DNA of 64,000 nt, from assembly GCF_011516635.5 (NCBI RefSeq), contig NZ_CP096255.1:1550001-1614000 (forward strand). Reading direction: 5' to 3'. Made by a program: the position numbers and the translations under genes. This document shows, piece by piece, positions 1 to 8,900 of the stretch. The notes beneath the pieces are model-generated. The model was not told the DNA's origin, did no database searches, and was given only the letters and a program-made list of their open reading frames with translations. Within the stretch, counting starts at the first letter, position 1. Each line of letters begins with the position of its first letter. The stretch comes from Bradyrhizobium barranii subsp. apii. Lineage in GTDB: Bacteria > Pseudomonadota > Alphaproteobacteria > Rhizobiales > Xanthobacteraceae.

Positions 1-112
1 GGACATCAAACAGTTGCGCCAGCTCGGCCAATGTCTTCTCCCCCTTCACGGCCGCCAAAGCCACCTTTGCCTTGAATGCCGGAGAATGCGTCCGGCGACT
101 CCTCTTCGTCAT
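1..112 (-). pseudogene. IS3-family OrfA N-terminus, cut by the window edge
   Basis: Reading leftward from an ATG at 112, the frame begins MTKRSRRTHSPAFKAKVALA and continues to the window edge. This is the typical start of an IS3-family OrfA: a basic N-terminus followed by a helix-turn-helix that binds the element's ends. Only about 37 codons are visible, so intactness cannot be judged. An IS256-family element starts 159 bp upstream of this start codon. The stretch 113-270 between them contains no gene I can recognise. Confidence 0.7.
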
Positions 113-270
113 CTTCGCTCCTGTTTCGCGGCAAGAAGCCTCGCCGCTCTCAGGCAGAAAATCCACTCAAGCTACTGTCCGAATTTGCGGAGCCAGCTCT
201 CTGCGTGTGTGTCGCTCTCGCAACGTCACACTTGTTCGCTTGAGTGCAACCTGCCTAAGGCAGGAGACCA

Positions 271-1699
271 GGGGATGTCCCGATCGCTGTTGAACTACGT
301 CGGGTCGACGTTGCCGGAATGAATATTACGCAGCCCTCGTGACGTGGGCAACGGACTTGATTGTCATGCGATCGTGGTGAGCTTGAAGGGCCGCACGCAG
401 AACCGACAATTGCTTATGCGCCTTCAATCGTCGGAAGCCCTTGTTGGCCTCGATCATACCGGCCGCGACCCATCGCAAGGCCATACCGGCATCCCGCCAG
501 CGTTTAACGTTGCGCGTGACGCGGCGAATGGTGCCCATCATGTTCTCGGCGATATTGGTACAGGCGAGCGATCGGCGAAGCTCCTTCGGCAACTTCAACC
601 GGACGACAGTCAGGATTTCGTCGAGGCCTTCGAGGATACTGGCCGCAACGCCGGGCCATTGCTGGTCGAGTCGACGCGCGAGATTGCGGATCAATTTTTC
701 AGCCTTGTCGGCGTCATCGAGCTCCCAGGCCTGGCGCAGCACCCGGCGGGTGGCCGCATGATGCTCTTTCGGCAGGCGTTCCATGATGTTGCGCGCCTTG
801 TGGATCTGGCAGCGCTGGATCGCAGCGGCCGAACCGAAGGTGCGGCGGATCGCCTTCGACAACGCCTTCGCGCCGTCGGCGATGAACAGTCTTGGCACCG
901 TCGGGTCGAGCCCGCGCGAGACCAGGTTGTCCAGCAGGGCCTGAACCGTTGCTGCATTCTCGGTCGCCCCTTCCACCAGCGCCAGCGGATGCTTGTTGCC
1001 TTCGCCGTCAACCCCGATCGCGGCCACCAGCACGAGATCGTCGTCGAGATGCAGCCCGTCGATTTGGACCACCAGAAGGTCGAGCGCGGACAGATCGGCA
1101 GCCATGAAGTCGGCCAGCCGCGCCGCCGACAGAGCCACGAACCTCCGCGAGGCCGCCGACTTCGAAATCCCCGATCCGGGCGGTGCCGGCACGTCACCCT
1201 CGGGCAGCCGGACGGCGCGGCCGAACCGGCGCGTCGACACATTGATCAGCATCAGGTTCATCGCCCAGCGACCGAGCCAGTCCTCCTGCGCCGCCGTTTC
1301 CCAGCTCGGGATCGTGACCTCGCGGCCGTCCATGCCCCGGACCCGCGGGCGATCGACCTCGATCTTGCCGCCGTGGAAACCGATCCGCCCCCGCGTTCGG
1401 CCCCAACGGTGCGCCCGCCGCGCCGCATCACGACCGTGGCGCGGCCCGCAGGCCGCTGTCACATCCGCCTCCATCATCGTGCCGAGCGCCTCGATTCCTG
1501 CCGCAAGGCAGAACCGATCGAAGCTCGCTCGCACTTCCGCAAATGATTTCTCCACAGCCCCGGTCGCCGGCCAACCAGCCGGTGTGATATCTCTCGTCAT
1601 GGCGTTGCTCTCCTTTGTGGAATCAGCACCCCGAGCCTACCGGCTCAAGGTGGGCAACGCCGACCTCTTCAGAAATTCAACAGAACCCGGGACATCCCC
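271..1699 (-). mobile_element. IS256-family insertion sequence, copy 1 (complete)
   Basis: The 1429-bp element is bounded by imperfect inverted repeats beginning GGGGATGTCCCG at both ends. It is the same length as, and as far as I compared identical to, the copy at 38501-39929. Unlike that copy it has no matching 8-bp flanks: the left flank is ggagacca and the right flank caggaggg. One flank has therefore probably been rearranged since insertion. Confidence 0.9.
326..1600 (-). CDS. IS256-family (mutator-type) transposase
   Basis: A 424-residue DDE transposase, normal length for the IS256/Mutator family. The likely acidic triad is visible: an Asp in QIDGLHLDDD, an Asp in LFIADGAKAL and a Glu in TNIAENMMG. 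The family's RCQIHKARN zinc-knuckle-like motif lies between the last two. It fills the element almost completely. The long ORF on the opposite strand (344-1546) is a codon shadow. Because an identical copy sits 37 kb away, this transposase was probably active recently. Confidence 0.93.
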   Translation of the reverse strand: MTRDITPAGWPATGAVEKSFAEVRASFDRFCLAAGIEALGTMMEADVTAACGPRHGRDAARRAHRWGRTRGRIGFHGGKIEVDRPRVRGMDGREVTIPSWETAAQEDWLGRWAMNLMLINVSTRRFGRAVRLPEGDVPAPPGSGISKSAASRRFVALSAARLADFMAADLSALDLLVVQIDGLHLDDDLVLVAAIGVDGEGNKHPLALVEGATENAATVQALLDNLVSRGLDPTVPRLFIADGAKALSKAIRRTFGSAAAIQRCQIHKARNIMERLPKEHHAATRRVLRQAWELDDADKAEKLIRNLARRLDQQWPGVAASILEGLDEILTVVRLKLPKELRRSLACTNIAENMMGTIRRVTRNVKRWRDAGMALRWVAAGMIEANKGFRRLKAHKQLSVLRAALQAHHDRMTIKSVAHVTRAA

Positions 1700-1814
1700 C
1701 AGGAGGGAGACCAGAAACGTCCCGATTACGTCCGTGGTGCTCTTAGCCGTCGCGGGTTTATGCAGCGCAGTTAGGAGACGTTACGCATGTTAACGAGCGA
1801 TGACATTTATGGAA

Positions 1815-1881
1815 GTCAGCGCTCGCTGACATTTTCAATTGTCGTCGAACGCGGACATATGGTAATGTAAGCGAACGACAA
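1815..1881 (+). promoter_or_regulatory. Inverted repeats upstream of hipB (candidate autoregulatory operator)
   Basis: Two dyads lie just before hipB. GTCAGCG-CT-CGCTGAC is at 1815-1830, and TTGTCGT (1839-1845) pairs with ACGACAA (1875-1881). HipB proteins repress their own operon through such palindromes, so these are candidate operators. The sites are seen in the sequence; binding is inferred. Confidence 0.45.
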
Positions 1882-1895
1882 CGTTTTGAATTGCC

Positions 1896-2183
1896 ATGCT
1901 CATACGCACATCGGCCGATCTCGGGGCCATCATTCGGGATACCCGCAAACGGCACAAGCTTGATCAGTCCAGCCTCGCCAAGCGCATTGGCGTCAGCCGT
2001 CAGTGGGTCATCGAGGTCGAGCGCGGCCACGCGCGCGCCGAACTCGGCCTCGTACTCCGCGCTCTTGACGCTCTCGGCATCCATCTAGACGCAGGCAGCG
2101 AACAACCACATGGCCGCGGTTCAGAAAAGTCAGCCGTCGATATCAATGCAATCGTGTCAAAAGCCAAAAGAAGCAGGCCATGA
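1896..2183 (+). CDS. hipB: HipB-like antitoxin, XRE-family regulator
   Basis: This 95-residue protein has a Cro/C1-type helix-turn-helix at about residues 8-62, with the core LAKRIGVSRQWVIEVERG. Its C-terminal tail is short, polar and basic. The stop codon overlaps the hipA start by 4 bp (ATGA), the usual translationally coupled hipBA arrangement. By family precedent it neutralises HipA and represses the operon. Dyads upstream at 1815-1881 could be its operators. The length is normal for HipB. Confidence 0.88.
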   Translation: MLIRTSADLGAIIRDTRKRHKLDQSSLAKRIGVSRQWVIEVERGHARAELGLVLRALDALGIHLDAGSEQPHGRGSEKSAVDINAIVSKAKRSRP

Positions 2184-3460
2184 CCAGCGAACTCGTCGCG
2201 CTCCTGGACGGCAGGGAAGTCGGCCGCGTGCACAACGACGCTCGTGGCCGCCTCACCTTCGTCTATGACAGCGATTGGCGTCAAACGAGGGGCGCGTACC
2301 CCATTTCGCTCTCCATGCCACTCGCGGCCGAGGAACACGGTCCCGCCGCTGTTCAGGCCTTTCTATGGGGCCTGCTCCCGGACAATGAGCGCGTTCTCGA
2401 TCGTTGGGCGAAGAAGTTTCAGGTCTCGGCTCGCAACGTCTTTGCCCTGATTTCCCACGTCGGCGAAGATTGCGCCGGCGCCATTCAATTCGTCACGCGC
2501 GATCGTTTGGAGGAATTGCGAAGCGGTACGAATGACAAGGTTGAGTGGCTTGACGAAACCGCCGTCGCAAAACGTCTGCAAGCATTGAGAGAAGATCATG
2601 CCGCGTGGCGGTTGCCGCGTGACACGGGGCAATTCAGTCTTGCCGGCGCCCAGCCGAAAACCGCGCTGCTTCTGCAAAAGGCGCGATGGGGGATACCGTC
2701 TGGAGGCATTCCGACAACCCATATCCTTAAGCCGCCGACCGGCCATTTCGATGGCCATGCCGAGAACGAGCACATCTGCCTCAATCTCGCGCGCAATCTC
2801 GGCTTGCCCGTCGCCGGAACCAAAGTCGTGCGGTTTGAGAAAGAGATCGCCATTGTCGTCGAACGCTACGATCGGCAGTTCAGTGGCAATGACGTCATTC
2901 GCGTCCATCAAGAGGACGCGTGCCAGGCACGCGGCATCATGCCAACCAAGAAATATCAAAGCGAGGGCGGCCCGTCCGCTGCGGATATTATCGAACTTTT
3001 ACGCACCTACTCCACCGACAGTGTTGATGATCTCGATACATTCATCGATGCCCTCGGCTTAAATTGGCTCATCGGAGGCACCGATGCACACGCTAAGAAC
3101 TACTCACTACTCCTAGCCAGCGGCCCCACGGTGCGACTTGCGCCACTCTACGATGTTGCCAGCATCCTTCCCTACGACGATGTCGACTTGCAGAAGATGA
3201 AGCTCGCTATGAAGGTCGGCGGGGAATACAGGCTAGCCCAGATAGGTGCGCGCGAATGGCAGAAATTCGCCCGCGAGACCCGTTTCGATGCGGAAAAAGT
3301 GATTGCTGGATTGAACTCGCTGGCCGAACTGCTCCCCGACAACGTGAGCGACGTGTGCGCTGCCGCGCAAGCGGAAGGGCTAGATAACGTCATTATCGAG
3401 CGCCTTTCCGCCAAGTTGATCGAGCGAGCCAAAGAATGCCAACGCCTTCTGAAAAGGTGA
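2180..3460 (+). CDS. hipA: HipA-family Ser/Thr kinase toxin
   Basis: This 426-residue protein has the HipA N-terminal subdomain followed by the kinase-like core. The regulatory/P-loop serine motif FSLAGAQPKTAL is at residues 152-163. The catalytic loop TDAHAKN is at 301-307 and the DFG-equivalent YDVAS includes Asp325. E. coli HipA phosphorylates glutamyl-tRNA synthetase and induces dormancy; the target here is unknown. All active-site residues look intact. The stop codon at 3458-3460 is formed by the first bases of the adjacent IS3 element, so the native C-terminus may have been trimmed or altered by a few residues. Confidence 0.9.
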   Translation: MTSELVALLDGREVGRVHNDARGRLTFVYDSDWRQTRGAYPISLSMPLAAEEHGPAAVQAFLWGLLPDNERVLDRWAKKFQVSARNVFALISHVGEDCAGAIQFVTRDRLEELRSGTNDKVEWLDETAVAKRLQALREDHAAWRLPRDTGQFSLAGAQPKTALLLQKARWGIPSGGIPTTHILKPPTGHFDGHAENEHICLNLARNLGLPVAGTKVVRFEKEIAIVVERYDRQFSGNDVIRVHQEDACQARGIMPTKKYQSEGGPSAADIIELLRTYSTDSVDDLDTFIDALGLNWLIGGTDAHAKNYSLLLASGPTVRLAPLYDVASILPYDDVDLQKMKLAMKVGGEYRLAQIGAREWQKFARETRFDAEKVIAGLNSLAELLPDNVSDVCAAAQAEGLDNVIIERLSAKLIERAKECQRLLKR

Positions 3461-3579
3461 AATGGACCCGCGGAGCGGGGCCGCTTGAGCCGGTTTGTTA
3501 GTTGGAAACTGACCGCTCCTGATTACTTCCTATCACGCTGCCAGAGACACTGTCTGCTGCTGTTGCTGTGGGCATGTGG

Positions 3580-4451
3580 TCAACGCGTCAGCGTTGTCCA
3601 CCATTCCACAGCCTTCGCGGCCTGCATCCGTTCGCGCCAGACCGCCATCGGCGTGCGATAGCCGAGCGCCTGATGAAGGCGACGATCGTTGTAGAAGGAG
3701 ATCCAGCTCGCGATCCCTGCCTTGGCCTCGCGGCCGTCGGCATAGCCCTTGAGATAGATGTCCTCATGCTTGAGCGACCGCCACAGCCGCTCGATGAAGA
3801 CGTTGTCCATCCAACGACCGCGGCCATCCATGGAGATCTTGATCCCTGCGCCCGCCAACGCGCCGGTGAAGGCCGCGCTGGTGAACTGGCTGCCTTGGTC
3901 GGTATTGAAAATCTCCGGCCTGCCGTACTTCGCCAGCGCCCCTTCCAGAGCCGCCACGCAGAACGAGACGTCGATCGTGTTCGATAATCGCCACGCCAGA
4001 ACCGCACGGCTCGCCCAGTCGATGATGGCGACGAGATAAAGAAAAGCCACGGCCGATGGGCAGATACGTGATGTCGGCGGCCCACACCTGGTTCGGCCGG
4101 TCGATCGTCATGTTGCGCAGCAGATAAGGATAGATCTTGTGGCCCGGCGCCGGCTTCGTCGTGTTCGGCTTCGGTCCCAGCGCCGCGATGCCCATCTTGC
4201 GCATCAACCGCTGCACGCGCTTGCGATTGACCTGAAGCCCCTCAGCCTTCAGCATTGCGGTCATTCGCCGCGAGCCCAGGAACGGCCAGGCGATGAACAG
4301 CTCGTCGATCCGCCGCATCAGGGCAAGGTCGTTGTCGTTGGCCGGCCGGTAGACCCCGGAGCGCGCGATGCCAAGCAACAGGCATTGCCGACGGGATCGA
4401 CAGCGCCTTGTCCGCGCGATCGAGCATTCCTCGACGGTCCGGCGTGCTCAT
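3580..4451 (-). pseudogene. IS3-family OrfB transposase, frameshifted
   Basis: The DDE integrase core is readable only by joining frames. The N-terminal piece begins [20 protein letters not shown] at 4451 and changes frame near 4385, before LLGIARSGVYRP. A second shift lies near 4045, where one extra T in a TTTT run separates the part ending YLPIGRGF from the part starting LYLVAIIDWASRAVLAW. The acidic residues survive (ADITYLP, NTDQGSQF, ERLWRSLKHED). The first shift also occurs in the split copy near 24,700, so it predates the separation of the copies. OrfB is unlikely to be functional as written. Confidence 0.82.
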
Positions 4452-4741
4452 CTTCCGGACCTCCGCGCTAAAAAATCGCGCTCGACCGTCAGTTGTCCAA
4501 TCTTGGCGTGCAGCTTCTCGATCTCGCGTTCGCGCGTTTCCTCGCTCTCGCGCCCGACACCCGCATCAAAGGCCCGCGCCGCCTGGTCCAGCAGTTGCTT
4601 CTTCCAGGCATAGATCTGGTTCGGGTGAACCTCATAGCGCTGGGCCAGATCGGCCACCGTCGCCTGCTCCCGCACGGCTTCCAGCGCAATCTTTGCCTTC
4701 AGTGCCGCGTCGATCTTGCGTCTCGTCTTCGTCGTCATCAT
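4448..4741 (-). CDS. IS3-family OrfA (helix-turn-helix subunit)
   Basis: This 97-residue protein begins [20 protein letters not shown]. It has a helix-turn-helix around [20 protein letters not shown] and then a leucine-rich coiled coil ([14 protein letters not shown]), the normal OrfA architecture. OrfA lies upstream of OrfB on the minus strand, and the frames overlap by 4 bp at 4448-4451. In this family OrfA and OrfB are usually joined by -1 frameshifting. OrfA itself is intact, but its partner is broken. Confidence 0.85.
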   Translation of the reverse strand: MMTTKTRRKIDAALKAKIALEAVREQATVADLAQRYEVHPNQIYAWKKQLLDQAARAFDAGVGRESEETREREIEKLHAKIGQLTVERDFLARRSGR

Positions 4742-4929
4742 GCCCTCCGTCTATCAAACGGAGCGGCCCTTTTCCAACTAACCTCTGGTCCCAAAATCGG
4801 GGTCCATTTCACTCGCGCCCCGTTCGCCCAACCCATCCCTCAAGCGCGTTGCAAAGTACCGGTCGTCAGGCGGTGAAAAGCCGAAGGCACCCGCGCGCCT
4901 CGTCAGAGCAGATGTGCGGCCCATCAATC

Positions 4930-5500
4930 GGACTAAAAAAACGCACTCTCACGAATAGGACGGGTTAGTCCCGGCATCTGCTGGAGCGGGTTGAGTGTGA
5001 ATCGTTCTGGCTGGCAAGTCCAGCATTTGCAGATGTGTTCGTAAGGCGTGAGGCCGTTCAGGGTCTTCAAGCGCCGAGCGTAGTTGTAGGCGGTGATGAA
5101 AGGTGAGCTTCGAGCTGATCGTGTCGATCATAGTGGTAGCGTTGGACGGTCGCTTCCTTGATCGTGCGGTTCATGCGCTCGACCTGGCCATTGGTCCAGG
5201 GATGCTTGATCTTGGTCAGCCGATGTTCGATCCCGTTTTCTTGGCATCGCATATCGAACATATGCGTCACGTATATTGCTGTCGGGCCGTCCGCATAGCG
5301 GGGCGGGAAGGTGAACTGGACCCATTGTAAGTGAGCACTGTTTGGATCTTGTAGAAATAAGCGATCGGATAAGCCTTGAACTTTTTCTTCGAAGGCTTGC
5401 CGCCTTCAACCTCCGGCAATCGGCTGATGCCGTGGCGCTGGAGGCAGCGATGCAGGGTGACCGCGTCAGATGCGGGATGGTCAGCTGCAAATTCCGTTTG
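4930..5500 (-). pseudogene. IS481-family transposase remnant
   Basis: Minus-strand frames give the C-terminal half of an IS481-type DDE transposase in pieces. One piece contains HRLTKIKHPWTNGQVERMNR with the catalytic Glu. A frameshift near 5100 is followed by RLKTLNGLTPYEHICKCW. An upstream piece (about 5340-5490) also needs frame changes. No intact reading frame or ends were found. This is old debris between the IS3 element and the promoter region of effector copy 1. Confidence 0.7.
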
Positions 5501-5693
5501 CTATCCTACCCCAGCTCGTTGAGCCGGAGTATCGCCGAAACCTCGTCCAGCTCCAGCGTGACCTCCCTCCGCGGATCTTCGAACCGCAGAGGACCTGAAC
5601 TGATTCGCTGCATAAACCCCGTTCTGACCGTGTCGCGAGGGGATCAATTCCTCGTCTCGTCAGGGAGCAATTTTCCACGTCGCCCGACAGCGC

Positions 5694-5725
5694 TCGTCAG
5701 GTACTCGACAGCTTCCTCTCATAGC
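5694..5725 (+). promoter_or_regulatory. tts box (TtsI-binding promoter element), effector copy 1
   Basis: TCGTCAGGTACTCGACAGCT followed by TCCTCTCATAGC resembles the rhizobial tts-box consensus (TCGTCAGCTT-TCGAAAGCT, then a C/T-rich tail and TA). It lies 200 bp upstream of the effector start. TtsI, induced by NodD and flavonoids, activates type III secretion genes from such boxes. The same sequence precedes copy 2. The assignment rests on pattern similarity. Confidence 0.8.
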
Positions 5726-5925
5726 AAAAATTGTGGGGAAGAACACCCGAGTGTCCGACTGCCTGCGGCGCGGACGGTTCGGACCCACGCTGGTTTGTTG
5801 CTGGATCCAACGTTGAGAGCACATTCTGTGCTGTGGATTTGGTCGCCGCGCTGCCGTCTCGATTGCCCCGCGCATGAGATCCAAACCGAGCTCTGATGCG
5901 CCTATATCTTCGAAAGTGAGAACGG

Positions 5926-8900
5926 ATGGATTTCACCTCAACTAGCCGACTGCAGCAACAATCGAACAGCGCCGCCCAGCAAGAGACTGCACCGGTGTCC
6001 CCGTCGACAGACGCGGCGGCCTTTGAGCGGCAGCTAAGCGAGATCACCCGTCCAGGTGATCGTGTGCTGATGCAGACCCCCCCCCATCAAGTCGCCGCAT
6101 CGCCATCGGAGGCGCAGCCCATCATGCAGGCGAGCGGGCGCGAATGCCCTCCAGCGTCGCAGGGTGAAGGCGGCGGGCCGATGCCAGGCGCCTCGGCGCT
6201 GCAGTCTGGCCAGTCAACAGAGGTTTACATAGGTATCAGCAGGCGTCCTCTTTATTCCCAAGATGCTGACCTTATTTTGGGGCTTGAGGAGGCCCTCATC
6301 AAGGGGGGGGCTGCCGAGCGCACGGCCAAGAACAATGTGAGTAATCTTCTCACTCTCGACCGCTGGCTCTTTGAAAACAAAAAGCAGGCCATTGCTGCTC
6401 GGCTTAACGACGAGTCGCTGACCAATGATGTCCAGGAGTTCATAAGAAAGGGCGGTACCAAGAAGGTCCGTACAGCACTAGATCATCTCCGGACCTCGCA
6501 GTCGACGGGCGGAATCGTGCCGATCGCAGGCCTCACTGAGTTGAATCCTTATCCCAAGGACGCGGCTCTCATCAAAGAGTGCAAAAACGAAACACCAACA
6601 CATATCGTCCAGAACTATGCAACTGCTCTTCGCAGTTTCAGTGACTACCTGCGTGAAAATAACAAGAAGGGCATTGCTGCTCGGCTTTCCGACAAGTCGT
6701 TGGATAAAGATGTCGACGGCTATAAGAAAACGCCCGGTCGAGACCCGAAGATCGGGGCCGCTCTAACTTATCTCCGAGGCTCGCGAGCGGGCGCCCGAGC
6801 GATGGAACTCGAGCGCGCTATCTCACCCGTTCCTGATTCTGAAGACGCGGTCCTCATGGAGCCGACGCGAGTCAGGGACGCCGCCGCGCAGCGCAGCGCG
6901 TGGGAGAGATCTGGCAGCTGGCCAGAGGTCCTCCCCGTGGAAGGTCACGATCAAGATTTGCCTTTGGGGATGATGGACGAAACCCGCCCGTCGTCGCCTC
7001 CCGGACCAACCGCGCAAGTCGGTGCATCGCCATCGGAGGCGCAGCCCATTATGCAGGCGAGCGGGCACGAATACCCTCCAGCGTTGCGGGGTGGAGACGG
7101 CGGGCCGATGCCAGGCACCTCGGCGCTGCAGCCGGGGAAGTCACCTGGGGTTTTGGTAGGTCGCAGCAAGCGCCCTCTTTATCTCGAAGATAAGCCCCTT
7201 ATTTTGGGGCTTAGCAAGGCACTCACCGGGGTCGCCGAGCGCACCGCCCAGGACAATGTAGGTCATCTTCTCAGATTGGGCCGCTGGCTCTTTGAAAACA
7301 AAAAGCAGGCCATTGCTGCTCGGCTTAACGACGAGTCGCTGACCAACGACGTTCGGGAGTCGATAGGAAAGGGTGATCCCAAGAGAGTCCGTAAGGCACT
7401 AGATCATCTCCGGACCTCGCTGTCGACGGGCGGAATCGTCCCGATCGGAGGCCGCGCTAAGCTGAATCCGCACCCCGGGGACGAGGCCCTCATCAAAGAG
7501 TACAAAAACGAAGCAACGACAGGTACCGGCATTACCTATACGGTTGCTCTTGGCAGTTTCAGTGACTACCTGCGCGAAAACAACAAGCCGGGCATTGCTG
7601 GTCGGCTTCCCAGCACGTCGTTGGATGGAGATGTCGAGGACTATAAGAAGGACGCCGGTGGTTACCGCAACATCAGTGCCGCACTGGCCCATCTCCGAAA
7701 ATCGTCGGCCGGCGCTAAGGCGATGGAGCTCGATCGCCATATTTCTCATCCTGATCCCGAAGACGCGGCCCTGATGGAGCCGAGGCGGGTCGGCGACGCC
7801 GCTGCGGAGCACAGCGCGTCGCAGGAAGCTGGCAGTTGGCCAGAGGAGCTTCCTGCGGAAGCCCACGATCAGGATTTGCTTTGGGGGCTGATGGACGAAC
7901 CCGGCCCGTCGTCCTCGGCGCTGCAGCCGGCTCGATCAACTGGGGTTCGCAGGAAGCAGCCTCTTTATTCCGAGGACGCTCGCCTTATTTCGGAGCTTGA
8001 GAAGGCCCTCATCAAGGGCGGGGCTACCGAAATCACCGCCAAGGCCAATGTGTGGCCCCTTCGCAGCTTTGGCCGCTGGCTTGTCGCAAATAAAAAAAAG
8101 TCCATTGCTGCTCGGCTCGACGACAAGTCGCTGACCGATGATGCTGAGTTCTTTGGAAAGGGTAATCCCACGAGACTCCTTACGGCAATTGGTCATCTCC
8201 GGACCTCGCAGTCGACGGGCGGAATCGTGCCGATCGGAGGCCGCGCTAAGCCGAATCCTCCCCCCCAGGACGCGGCTCTCATCAAAGAGTACAAAAACAA
8301 AGCTGCGACAGGTACCGTACGTACCTATGCAGTTGTTCTTAACAGTTTCAGTGACTACCTGCGTGAAAACAACAAGAAGGGCATTGCTGCTCGGCTTTCC
8401 GGCAAGGCGTTGGATGGAGATGTCGAGGATTATAAGGACGCTGGTGGTAATCGGAAGATCGGTGCCGCACTGGCCCATCTCCGAAAATCGCCGGCCGGTA
8501 AGGCGATGGAGCTCGATCGCCATATTTCCCCCATTCCTGATCCCGAAGACGCGGCTCTGATGGAGTCGAGGCGGGTCGGCGACGCCGCTGCGCGGCACAG
8601 CGCGTCGCAGCAAGCTTTCAGCAGGCGAGAGGAGCTTCCTGCGGAAGGCTACGATCAGGATTTGGTTTTGGGGCTGATGGACGCCCCCGGCCCGTCGTCG
8701 TCTCTTGAGCCAGCCGCGTGCCATGACCAGGCACCGGATCCCGGAGAGTCCGACCGCCAGCAGTTCCCGGACGAGCCGATCGGTGCACTTGCCAAGAGCA
8801 ACCTCCTGCCAAGCGAGGAGGTCGTCATCAACGATGAGCATGACACAGCTGAATTGAGGCCAGCGAAGAGGCCGAGGACCCTAGACAATCTGCACGGCGT

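Larger units (their letters stand above)
3458..4811 (-). mobile_element. IS3-family element, decayed
   Basis: The ends share TGAAATGGACCC as inverted repeats, at 3458 reading right and 4811 reading left. The element carries OrfA and a frameshifted OrfB on the minus strand. A second copy of the same element, split by an IS21 insertion, lies at 21674-24740. No convincing target duplication was seen. Confidence 0.8.

Noticed and set aside
344..1546. 400-codon plus-strand ORF inside the IS256 element (also 38574-39776)
   Set aside because: It is antisense to a clear transposase and reads as a GC-rich codon shadow without any recognisable motif.
5501..5693. Minus-strand frame reading QRISSGPLRFEDPRREVTLE
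   Set aside because: It is possibly debris of another gene, but I cannot name a family and it has no start or support.
6241..8510. CRISPR array
   Set aside because: The repeats are 600-800 bp coding units, diverged and in frame, not short identical repeats with unique spacers.
7936..8841. Long minus-strand ORFs within the effector genes (301, 259, 244 and 222 codons)
   Set aside because: They recur with the sense repeats, contain Arg/Ser-rich random-looking protein and have no ribosome sites.
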